Position numbers and translations under genes: made by a program. DNA of 64,000 bases, taken from Haloechinothrix alba. GTDB taxonomy: Bacteria; Actinomycetota; Actinomycetes; Mycobacteriales; Pseudonocardiaceae. The stretch covers positions 62,001 through 126,000 of the forward strand of contig NZ_FZNW01000008.1 of assembly GCF_900188115.1 (NCBI RefSeq). The letters are read 5' to 3'. Every line of letters starts with the position of its first letter. The first letter of the stretch is position 1. The notes below the pieces were generated by a model. It saw only the letters and a program-made list of their open reading frames with translations, was not told where the DNA came from and ran no database searches. Below are positions 57,579 through 64,000 of the stretch, one piece after another.

Positions 57579-59711
57579 ATGGTGGACAAGCAAGCGAAGA
57601 ACGGCCGCGGTTCCGCGGCGATGGCGGTCGATGACCCGCGTAAGGTGCGTAACGTGGTCCTTGTCGGCCCGTGTGGCTCCGGCAAGACCACCCTCATCGA
57701 GGCGTTGCTCACCGTCTCCGGCGCACTGGACCGGACCGGCTCTGTGACGGACGGCACGACCGTATGCGATCACGACCCCGCGGCGGTCCGGCAGCAGCGT
57801 TCGGTCGGCATCGCGTTCGCCCCGATCACGCACGACGGCATCAAGATCAATCTGATCGACACGCCCGGATACGCCGACTTCGTCGGCGAGCTGCGTGCCG
57901 GGATGCGCGCCGCGGACGCCGCGCTGTTCGTGGTGTGTGCCGCTGACGGCGTCGACGCCGCGACCGTCGCGCTCTGGAACGAGTGCGCAGCGATCGACAT
58001 GCCACGCGCGGTGGTGATCTCCCGCACCGACCACAAGCGCGCCGACGTGCTCGGCGAGATGCGCGCGTGCCAGGAGGCGTTCGGGGCAGGCGTCGTCCCG
58101 CTCTACCTTCCGGTCGACGGTGAGCAGCCGGGACTCGTGGGGCTCATCACCCAGCAGCGATCGGACTACAGCGCCGGCTACCCGCCCACGATGATCGCGG
58201 CCGGCACGCAGGCCACCAGCGCCGCAGGCCCCATCAGCGCGGCGCGTGACGAGCTGATCGAGGGAATCATCGCGGAGAGCGAGGACGAGACCCTCATGGA
58301 TCGCTATCTCGGCGGCGAGCAGCTCGACGAGGCCGCGCTCATCGACGACCTGGAGACGGCCGTCGAGCGCGGCTCGTTTCACCCGGTCATTCCCGTATGC
58401 GCGCACACCGGCGTCGGTCTCGCCGAGCTGCTCGAGCTGGTCGGCCGCGGGTTCCCGTCCCCGCTCGAGCACGAGCCGCCCGACGTGACCGGCGTCAACG
58501 GGGATCCGCACGACACGCTGCGCGCCGACCCCGACGGGCCGCTTGCAGCCGAGGTGGTGCACACGAGCATGGACTCCTATGTCGGTCGTATCTCGCTTGT
58601 CCGGGTGTTCTCCGGCACCCTGCGACCGGACCGTACGGTGCACGTTTCCGGGCACGGTCTGACCGAGCGCGGGCACGCGGATCACGACGTCGACGAGCGT
58701 GTCACGCACATCTACTCGGCACGGGGGACGGAGCTGAGCGAGGTGCCCTACTGCGTGGCAGGCGACGTCTGCGCGCTGACGAAGATCGGGTCGGCGGAGA
58801 CCGGCGACACGGTGTCGCTGCCGTCCGACCCGGTGCTGATGCGGCCGTGGTCGATGCCGGAGCCGCTGCTGCCGATCGCCGTCGTGGCCAACAAACGCGG
58901 CGACGAGGACGCTCTGTCGCGCAACCTGGCGCGCGTGGTGGCAAGCGATCCCACCCTCCGGCTGGAACGCAACTCCGAGACGAACCAGCTCGTGCTGTGG
59001 TGCATGGGCGAGGCTCACGCGGACGTGGCGCTGTCCAGGCTACGTGCGGGCGGCATCGATGTGACGACGGAGGATGTCCGTATCCCGCTGCGCGAGACGT
59101 TCTCCGGTCCGGCGCGCGGACACGGGCGGCACATCAAACAGTCCGGCGGGCACGGCCAGTACGCGGTGTGCTTCATCGAGGTCGAACCGCTTCCGCGCGG
59201 TGCGGGGTTCGAGTTCGTCGACAGGATCGTCGGTGGTGTCATCCCCAACCAGTTCATCCCGAGCGTGGAGAAGGGGATACGCAACCAGCTCGCGCTCGGC
59301 GTCGCCGAGGGGTACCCGATGGTCGACATCCGGGTAACGCTCGTGGACGGCAAGGCCCACAGCGTGGACTCCTCCGACGCGGCGTTCCAGACAGCGGGCG
59401 CCCTCGCGTTGAAGGACGCGGCGGCGAACGGCTCGGTCATCCTGCTCGAGCCGCTCGACCAGGTCGTGGTGCGGGTCCCCGACGAGCATGTGGGAACGGT
59501 GCTCGGCGACCTGTCCGCCCGGCGTGGCCGGGTTCTCGGTACCGAAGCCACCGCGGGCACGTCCACTGTCCGGGCGGACGTCCCGGCCACCGAGCTGCTG
59601 CGCTACGCCACCGAGCTGCGCTCGATGACCTCCGGCACCGCGTCGTTCAGCCGCACCTTCTCCCGCTACGAACCCGCGCCGCAGAACATGACCGCCCATA
59701 CGGGTGGCTGA
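57579..59711 (+). CDS. EF-G-like translation GTPase (FusA2 type)
   Basis: 710 residues with the EF-G domain plan: GTP-binding domain (P-loop GPCGSGKTT, G3 DTPGYADF), domain II, and domains III-V (GMGEAHADVALSRL, KQSGGHGQYAVCFIEVEP, EGYPMVDIRVTL). The guanine motif is SRTD instead of NKxD, as is usual for divergent EF-G-like paralogues. Similar to the second EF-G of mycobacteria, whose role is unclear. ATG with GGAGG seven bases upstream. Transcript ends in a hairpin shared with the converging gene. Confidence 0.92.
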   Translation: MVDKQAKNGRGSAAMAVDDPRKVRNVVLVGPCGSGKTTLIEALLTVSGALDRTGSVTDGTTVCDHDPAAVRQQRSVGIAFAPITHDGIKINLIDTPGYADFVGELRAGMRAADAALFVVCAADGVDAATVALWNECAAIDMPRAVVISRTDHKRADVLGEMRACQEAFGAGVVPLYLPVDGEQPGLVGLITQQRSDYSAGYPPTMIAAGTQATSAAGPISAARDELIEGIIAESEDETLMDRYLGGEQLDEAALIDDLETAVERGSFHPVIPVCAHTGVGLAELLELVGRGFPSPLEHEPPDVTGVNGDPHDTLRADPDGPLAAEVVHTSMDSYVGRISLVRVFSGTLRPDRTVHVSGHGLTERGHADHDVDERVTHIYSARGTELSEVPYCVAGDVCALTKIGSAETGDTVSLPSDPVLMRPWSMPEPLLPIAVVANKRGDEDALSRNLARVVASDPTLRLERNSETNQLVLWCMGEAHADVALSRLRAGGIDVTTEDVRIPLRETFSGPARGHGRHIKQSGGHGQYAVCFIEVEPLPRGAGFEFVDRIVGGVIPNQFIPSVEKGIRNQLALGVAEGYPMVDIRVTLVDGKAHSVDSSDAAFQTAGALALKDAAANGSVILLEPLDQVVVRVPDEHVGTVLGDLSARRGRVLGTEATAGTSTVRADVPATELLRYATELRSMTSGTASFSRTFSRYEPAPQNMTAHTGG

Positions 59712-59755
59712 ATGACGCTTTCAGTCCACTGCGTGGATGCAAGGCGTCATTCAGC
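59707..59755. terminator. Bidirectional hairpin whose arms hold both converging stop codons
   Basis: GCTGAATGACGC (59707-59718) and GCGTCATTCAGC (59744-59755) are perfect 12-base arms. Inside them TCCAC and GTGGA form a smaller stem. The left arm contains the TGA of the EF-G-like gene and the right arm the TGA of the LemA-like gene. Confidence 0.75.
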
Positions 59756-60290
59756 GATCGGCACGGGGGCCCGGCTCGGCGATCTCGAAGTAGTCCGGGG
59801 CCGGTGCGCTACCGGCAAGCCGGAAATAGCGCACCGCGGGCAGCCTGCGCACCGACAGCGTGTCGCGAACCGCGTCGTTGTAGACCCTGCGTGCGATCAC
59901 CACGCGCTGCTCGGCGTCGGACAGCTCCCCGGCCAGGTCCGGCGGCAGGGCCGAGGTGTCGACCGCGGCCAGCAGCCGGGTGAGCTCGCTTTCCCGGATC
60001 TCGCGCTCGGCACGCCCGGCCCGTTCCGCCCGGTCCGCGGCGGCGCGCAACTCGGCTGCCGTGTCGGCACGGTCGGCCCGGCAGGCGCTGTCCGGGTCCA
60101 CCATGCCGACCGCAACCGCCCGTGCCACAACCGCACGCCGGTCGAGAGCGGCCTTCAGCGCGGCCCACCCCGCGTCGGTGCGCACGTGCAGGCGGTCCAG
60201 CCGGTTCGCCGCCGAGACCAGCATCCCGCCGACGACCAGCGTCACAACCAGCAGGCAGACGAGGACCAGCAGCAGTACGGTCACGGTCAC
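59751..60290 (-). CDS. LemA-like membrane protein
   Basis: 179 residues: N-terminal helix (about 4-28), then a helical domain with the LemA-like end VIARRVYNDAVRD and ALKAALDRRAVVARAV. Follows pimA with a GTGA overlap, so it is translated with the phosphatidylinositol mannoside genes. Function unknown. Confidence 0.8.
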   Translation of the reverse strand: MTVTVLLLVLVCLLVVTLVVGGMLVSAANRLDRLHVRTDAGWAALKAALDRRAVVARAVAVGMVDPDSACRADRADTAAELRAAADRAERAGRAEREIRESELTRLLAAVDTSALPPDLAGELSDAEQRVVIARRVYNDAVRDTLSVRRLPAVRYFRLAGSAPAPDYFEIAEPGPRADR

Positions 60291-61453
60291 TCCACCGGTC
60301 CTGGCTGCCGGGCTCGCGACTGCCGCACCGCTTCGCGGACGCGCCGCGGATCCGCGGCAACCGCCGTGTCGTAGACCCGGAGTACCTGCTCACAGACCGT
60401 CGACCAGTCGTACCGTGCCACGCGTTCCGAACCAGCAGCCGCCAGCTCCGCGCGCCGGCCGGCGTCCCCGAGCAGGCCCCGCAACGCCCTGGCGAGCGCG
60501 GCGAAGTCTCCCGGCTCGGTGAGCATTCCGGCGTTCCCGTCGTCGAGCACCCGCCGGAACGAGTCCAGCGCGCTGGCCACCACCGGGGTACCCGCCGCCA
60601 TAGCTTCGGTCAGGATCATGCCGAAGCTCTCCCCTCGCAGGTTGGGCGCGCAGTACACGTCCACACTCCGCAGCACGCGTGCCTTGGTCTCGTCATCGAC
60701 CTGCCCCAGCAGCTCGATGCGCTCGCCGAGCCGCTCGCCGGCCTGCCGGAACAGCACATCCTGCTCGCCCCTGCCGACCACAAGCAGGCGCAGCCCGGGG
60801 AACTCCTCGGCCAGACCGTCCAGAGCCTCCAGCAACACGCCCATACCCTTGCGGGGTTCGCTGTACCTGCCGACGAACCCGATGGTCCGGCCCGGCCGCG
60901 GATAGCCGGGAAGCGGTTCGGCCGCTGCGAAGAACTCGGTGTCCACCCCGTTGGGAATCTCCACCGCATCGCCGCCGAGGTGCTCGACCTGCACGCGGCG
61001 TGCCAGCGCCGATACCGCGATGCGCGCGGTGATCTTCTCCAGCCACGGCCGCAGGAGGGGCCCGAAACCGGACAGTGTGCGCGACTTCATCGTGGAGGTG
61101 TGAAACGTGGCCACGATCGGGCCGTCGGCCACCGTCAGCGCCAGCAACGACAGGCTGGGCACGGTCGGCTCGTGCAGGTGCAGGACATCGAACTCGTTGT
61201 CCCTGAGCCACCGGCGCACCCTGGCGAAGGCCAGGGGACCGAACTGCAGCCGCGCGACGGAGCCGTTGTACGGGATTCCCACGGCCCTTCCGGAGGGATG
61301 CACGAAGTCGGGCAGCTCCTCGGCCGCGCCGGCAGGCGCCAGTACCGATATCTCGTGCCCCCTGCGCAGGAGCTCATTGGCCATGGCGGTCACGTGACCC
61401 TGAACCCCGCCCGGTACGGCGAACGAGTAGGGGCAGACGATTCCTATCCTCAC
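60287..61453 (-). CDS. pimA: Phosphatidylinositol mannosyltransferase PimA
   Basis: 388 residues, GT4 glycosyltransferase. Transfers the first mannose from GDP-mannose to phosphatidylinositol at the inner membrane. Begins VRIGIVCPYSFAVPGGVQGH, with the nucleotide-sugar region GRYSEPRKGM and the EX7E-type segment GESFGMILTEAMAAGTPVV. The GTG overlaps the patA stop. The pgsA-patA-pimA order is as in mycobacteria (Rv2612c-Rv2610c). Confidence 0.94.
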   Translation of the reverse strand: MRIGIVCPYSFAVPGGVQGHVTAMANELLRRGHEISVLAPAGAAEELPDFVHPSGRAVGIPYNGSVARLQFGPLAFARVRRWLRDNEFDVLHLHEPTVPSLSLLALTVADGPIVATFHTSTMKSRTLSGFGPLLRPWLEKITARIAVSALARRVQVEHLGGDAVEIPNGVDTEFFAAAEPLPGYPRPGRTIGFVGRYSEPRKGMGVLLEALDGLAEEFPGLRLLVVGRGEQDVLFRQAGERLGERIELLGQVDDETKARVLRSVDVYCAPNLRGESFGMILTEAMAAGTPVVASALDSFRRVLDDGNAGMLTEPGDFAALARALRGLLGDAGRRAELAAAGSERVARYDWSTVCEQVLRVYDTAVAADPRRVREAVRQSRARQPGPVE

Positions 61454-62415
61454 GACGGCCCCAGTTCTTCCGCGTTCGGCTCCGACCCGTCCGCTGGCTC
61501 CCCCGCACCCCCTCGAGCGTCGGACAGGTCGGCCAGCCACAGCTTCTGCAGCATATGCCAGTCGGCAGGGTGAGCGGCGATGTCTCCGGCGAAACAGTCG
61601 GCGAGCAACTGGGTCGCCGAGGCCACCTCCTCCCGGCTGTCGACCCGGATGCGCGGGTGGATCCGCAACCCCCACCCGTCGTCGGTGAACCAGCTGCCGA
61701 CGGGCAACAGGGCAGCGCCGGTGTCCGCAGCCAGCCGCGCAGGCCCGGCAGGCATCCGCGTGCGTTCGCCGAAGAACGTCACATCGATTCCGGCCGAGGT
61801 CAGGTCGCGATCAGCGAGCAGGCACACCACCCGATTGGCGCGTAACCGCTCGCGCAGCGTCGCGTAGGTCCTGATACCGCCGGAGAGCGGGAGGATCTCG
61901 AATCCGAGCGACTCGCGGAACCGGACGAACCGGCGGTACAGCGACTCCGGCCGCAGCCGTTCCGCCACCGTGCTGAACCGGCCCGAGTAGTGTACGAGCC
62001 ACACGCCCGCCACATCCCAGTTCCCGCTGTGCGGCAACGCGACGATCACCCCCCGGCCTTCGCGCAGTGCCACGCTGAGGTTGTCCACCCCGTCGATGCC
62101 CTCGCTGACCTTGCGATACAGCTTGTCGAGATCGACAGCAGGCAGCCGGAACACCTCCTGCCAGTACCGCCCGTAGGAACGCAGCGCCTTGCGGGTCAGC
62201 TCGTCGAGCTCGTTCGGCCCCGCCTGAGGCACCACCCGCGCGAGGTTCCTGCGCAGCTGGCGCGCCCCTGGGCCGCCGCGACGGGCCGCCATGTCGCCGC
62301 CGACGGCGAACAACGTCTCGGCGACCTTCGCCGGTGCAGCCCTGACCAACCACCACCCGGTCACGTAGGCCAGCTCCTGGCTGCGCGAACCCAGCCACTG
62401 CCATGGCGTCGTCAT
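61450..62415 (-). CDS. patA: Phosphatidylinositol mannoside acyltransferase PatA
   Basis: 321 residues, LpxL/HtrB-type lauroyl acyltransferase fold. The catalytic HxxxxD motif is LPHSGNWD. Acylates the mannose of phosphatidylinositol mannosides. The ATG at 62415 overlaps the pgsA stop (ATGA) and precedes pimA with a four-base overlap, so all are coupled. Confidence 0.92.
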   Translation of the reverse strand: MTTPWQWLGSRSQELAYVTGWWLVRAAPAKVAETLFAVGGDMAARRGGPGARQLRRNLARVVPQAGPNELDELTRKALRSYGRYWQEVFRLPAVDLDKLYRKVSEGIDGVDNLSVALREGRGVIVALPHSGNWDVAGVWLVHYSGRFSTVAERLRPESLYRRFVRFRESLGFEILPLSGGIRTYATLRERLRANRVVCLLADRDLTSAGIDVTFFGERTRMPAGPARLAADTGAALLPVGSWFTDDGWGLRIHPRIRVDSREEVASATQLLADCFAGDIAAHPADWHMLQKLWLADLSDARGGAGEPADGSEPNAEELGPS

Positions 62416-63023
62416 CGACCTGCCTCCCGGGCCGAACGATGTGCGGCGACCACGCGCTGCACGAACGTCGCTGCGGACAACCCCACGAGTATCCACAGAG
62501 CGATCTCAACGGTGTGCGGGACCCCGAATCCGTGCAAGCCGGTACCGACAAGGGCGATGATCAGGCGTTCGGGCCGCTCGATCAACCCGCCCTCCGCGGT
62601 CAACCCCGATGCCTCGGCCCGCGCTTTGACGTAGGAGATGATCTGGGCGAGGACGAGTGCGAGCAACGCAGCCACCGCAGCCGTCCGGTTGTCGTCCACG
62701 GCGAAGCACCACCAGGCTATTGCCGCGAACAGCGCACCGTCGGCCAACCGGTCGCCGGTGGCGTCGAGCACGGCGCCGAACGCCGTCGGTCGCCCGGTCG
62801 CGCGGGCCATGGCACCGTCCAGCAGGTCCAGCATGGCGAAACCCCAGACCACGAAGGTCCCTGCCAGCAGCATCCCGAGCGGGAAGAACACCAGCGACGC
62901 CACAACCACGCCGACCGTCCCGATCAGCGTCATACCGTTCGGGGTCAACCCGGCACGGACCAGGGTGCGCCCGAGCGGATCGACGACTCGGGACACGGAG
63001 GCGCGGGCAAGGACGTTCAGCAT
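62412..63023 (-). CDS. pgsA: Phosphatidylinositol (phosphate) synthase PgsA
   Basis: 203 residues, CDP-alcohol phosphatidyltransferase. The signature D-G-x2-A-R-x8-G-x3-D-x3-D is seen in LLDGAMARATG followed by FGAVLDATGDRLADG. Makes phosphatidylinositol phosphate from CDP-diacylglycerol. ATG at 63023 follows GAGGG; a GTG at 63041 is possible. First gene of the phosphatidylinositol mannoside operon. Confidence 0.93.
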   Translation of the reverse strand: MLNVLARASVSRVVDPLGRTLVRAGLTPNGMTLIGTVGVVVASLVFFPLGMLLAGTFVVWGFAMLDLLDGAMARATGRPTAFGAVLDATGDRLADGALFAAIAWWCFAVDDNRTAAVAALLALVLAQIISYVKARAEASGLTAEGGLIERPERLIIALVGTGLHGFGVPHTVEIALWILVGLSAATFVQRVVAAHRSAREAGR

Positions 63024-63159
63024 CGGCTCGTAGACCCTCACATCTGTAACTGCGCGCTCGATACGGTGCGGCCAGGCCAGCCTAGCTGGCGACCCCTCCA
63101 CCACCGGCGTCGCCGTCGCGTGTGCGCGTGTCCCGGCGCAGCGCCCGCGCGGCAGCCCG

Positions 63160-63660
63160 CTAGCCCGGACCTTCGTCCGCATCGGCCTCGACGGCCTCGC
63201 ACTCCTCGGCGAGACCGTCGACGATCGCGCCGGTGATCTCGCCGAGCCTGCGCACCTGCTCGCTGTCGAGCACGTCGAACAGCGCTTTCCTGACCGCCTC
63301 GACGTGGTCCGGAGCTGCCGCTTCGAGTACCGCCCTGCCCTGCTCCGACAGCGTCGCCCACGCCCCTCGCTTGTCGGTGGGGCACGAGGTGCGGATGACC
63401 CACCCTTTGGCTTCCAGCTTGGTCACGGCGTGCGAGAGCCGGCTTCGGGAGAACCGGGACCGCACAGCGAGCTCGCTCATCCGCAGCGTGCACTCCGGCG
63501 CCTCGGACAGCGAGACGAGGACCTCGTAGTAGGTGTGCGGGATTCCCGCGTCCTGCTGCATACGGCGTTCCAGGTACTCGCTGAGCATGCTGGTGGCGGC
63601 GAGGTACCTACGCCACACGCGCTGCTCGTCCTCGGTGAGCCAACGCACTCCGTCGTTCAT
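63160..63660 (-). CDS. MarR family transcription regulator
   Basis: 166 residues. Winged helix with ELAVRSRFSRSRLSHAVTKLE as recognition region and the wing DKRGAWATLS. The ATG at 63660 lies six bases after TATGAT, so it is leaderless. Divergent from yceI and with two palindromes between, so it probably represses yceI and itself. Ligand unknown. Confidence 0.92.
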   Translation of the reverse strand: MNDGVRWLTEDEQRVWRRYLAATSMLSEYLERRMQQDAGIPHTYYEVLVSLSEAPECTLRMSELAVRSRFSRSRLSHAVTKLEAKGWVIRTSCPTDKRGAWATLSEQGRAVLEAAAPDHVEAVRKALFDVLDSEQVRRLGEITGAIVDGLAEECEAVEADADEGPG

Positions 63661-63666
63661 ACCGGC

Positions 63667-63726
63667 ATCATACCCCTTGGTTGAACCTTCAAGTATCTAT
63701 CGTTACGATATGGTTGAGTCTTCAAC
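63667..63726. promoter_or_regulatory. yceI promoter with two overlapping MarR-type palindromes; marR -10
   Basis: Plus strand: -35 TTGAAC (63681-63686), 17-base spacer, -10 TACGAT (63704-63709), start near 63716. Palindrome 1 (TTGAA, CC, TTCAA; 63681-63692) covers the -35, palindrome 2 (GTTGA, GTCT, TCAAC; 63713-63726) covers the start. Minus strand: TATGAT (63667-63672) is the marR -10. Confidence 0.7.
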
Positions 63727-63759
63727 GATTCGATGTTCAACAACCTGAAGGGAACACGC

Positions 63760-64000
63760 ATGACTACTGCCACCACCGCGCTGCCCACCGGAACGTGGGT
63801 CATCGACCCCGCGCACTCCGAGGTCACCTTCAAGGTCCGGCACCTGGGACTGGCCAGGGTCCGTGGCGAGTTCACCTCATTTCGCGGGCAGATCGTGACC
63901 GGCGAGAGCGTGACCGACTCGACGGTGACCGCCGAGATCGACGTGGCTTCGCTCGACACCGGCAACGAGAACCGGGACCAGCACGTGCGCTCGGCGGACT
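63760..64000 (+). CDS. YceI family protein, N-terminal part (cut by window edge)
   Basis: 80 residues visible: MTTATTALPTGTWVIDPAHS, then VTFKVRHLGLARVRGEFTSF and ASLDTGNENRDQHVRSAD, the lipocalin-like YceI pattern. YceI proteins bind isoprenoid-type lipids; no signal peptide is seen, so this copy is cytoplasmic. AAGGGA precedes the ATG. Often paired with a MarR regulator in actinobacteria. Confidence 0.9.
   Translation, partial: MTTATTALPTGTWVIDPAHSEVTFKVRHLGLARVRGEFTSFRGQIVTGESVTDSTVTAEIDVASLDTGNENRDQHVRSAD

Overview
The window reads as one continuous stretch of actinobacterial chromosome. GC is high throughout, GTG starts are frequent, and adjacent genes on the same strand often overlap by four bases (ATGA or GTGA). 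Diagnostic genes are BldD, an intein-containing radical SAM protein of the Rv2578c family, and the PimA/PatA/PgsA phosphatidylinositol mannoside genes. From memory, the gene order follows the Rv1379-Rv1384, Rv2533c-Rv2559c and Rv2572c-Rv2612c blocks of Mycobacterium tuberculosis joined together. That layout suits the Pseudonocardiales (Amycolatopsis, Saccharopolyspora, Actinopolyspora and relatives). Acidic low-complexity segments in YajC, SecD and the secreted cyclophilin hint at a salt-tolerant lineage, but this is only a hint. No rRNA, tRNA, CRISPR array, insertion sequence or prophage was recognised.

Layout. 1-6.1 kb: pyrimidine operon on the minus strand, pyrR-pyrB-pyrC-(membrane protein)-carA-carB, with a hairpin at the pyrR ribosome binding site. 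6.3 kb: bldD, divergent. 6.9-9.2 kb: nusB, efp, pepQ. 9.3-11.4 kb: a leaderless membrane protein and a secreted glycosidase-like lipoprotein. 11.6-14.8 kb: aroQ-aroB-aroK-aroC. 14.9-18.9 kb: prepilin peptidase, a serine hydrolase, DUF1876, a hydroxyacid dehydrogenase and aroE. 18.9-25.9 kb: mltG, ruvX, alaS, two small membrane proteins, rarA. 26.2-31.1 kb: aminotransferase, secreted beta-propeller, phosphotransferase, DUF309. 31.1-36.0 kb: aspS, an orphan DUF4062-like gene in an AT-richer pocket, and the intein gene. 36.0-43.3 kb: membrane proteins, an AraC regulator, a DinB-like protein, a decayed CYTH gene, a metallo-beta-lactamase-fold hydrolase, a cyclophilin and an enoyl-CoA hydratase. 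43.4-49.7 kb: relA, secF, secD, yajC. 49.9-57.2 kb: ruvB-ruvA-ruvC, yebC, pdxT, an azlC-azlD/XRE-cupin module, pdxS. 57.6-63.0 kb: an EF-G-like GTPase, a LemA-like protein, then pimA-patA-pgsA. 63.2-64 kb: marR and a truncated yceI, divergent.

How the genes work together. The window is mostly housekeeping: UMP synthesis, the shikimate pathway, elongation factor P and aminoacyl-tRNA synthetases, Sec export, Holliday-junction resolution, pyridoxal phosphate synthesis and phosphatidylinositol mannoside synthesis. The unusual material sits at the joints: a duplicated start region between carA and carB forming two coupled 13-codon mini-ORFs, an intein splitting the iron-sulfur cluster motif of a radical SAM enzyme, several promoters whose -10 box lies 6-7 bases before the start codon (leaderless genes), hairpins shared by converging genes, and small transcription-factor modules with visible paired operators. 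No complete new multi-gene system is evident.
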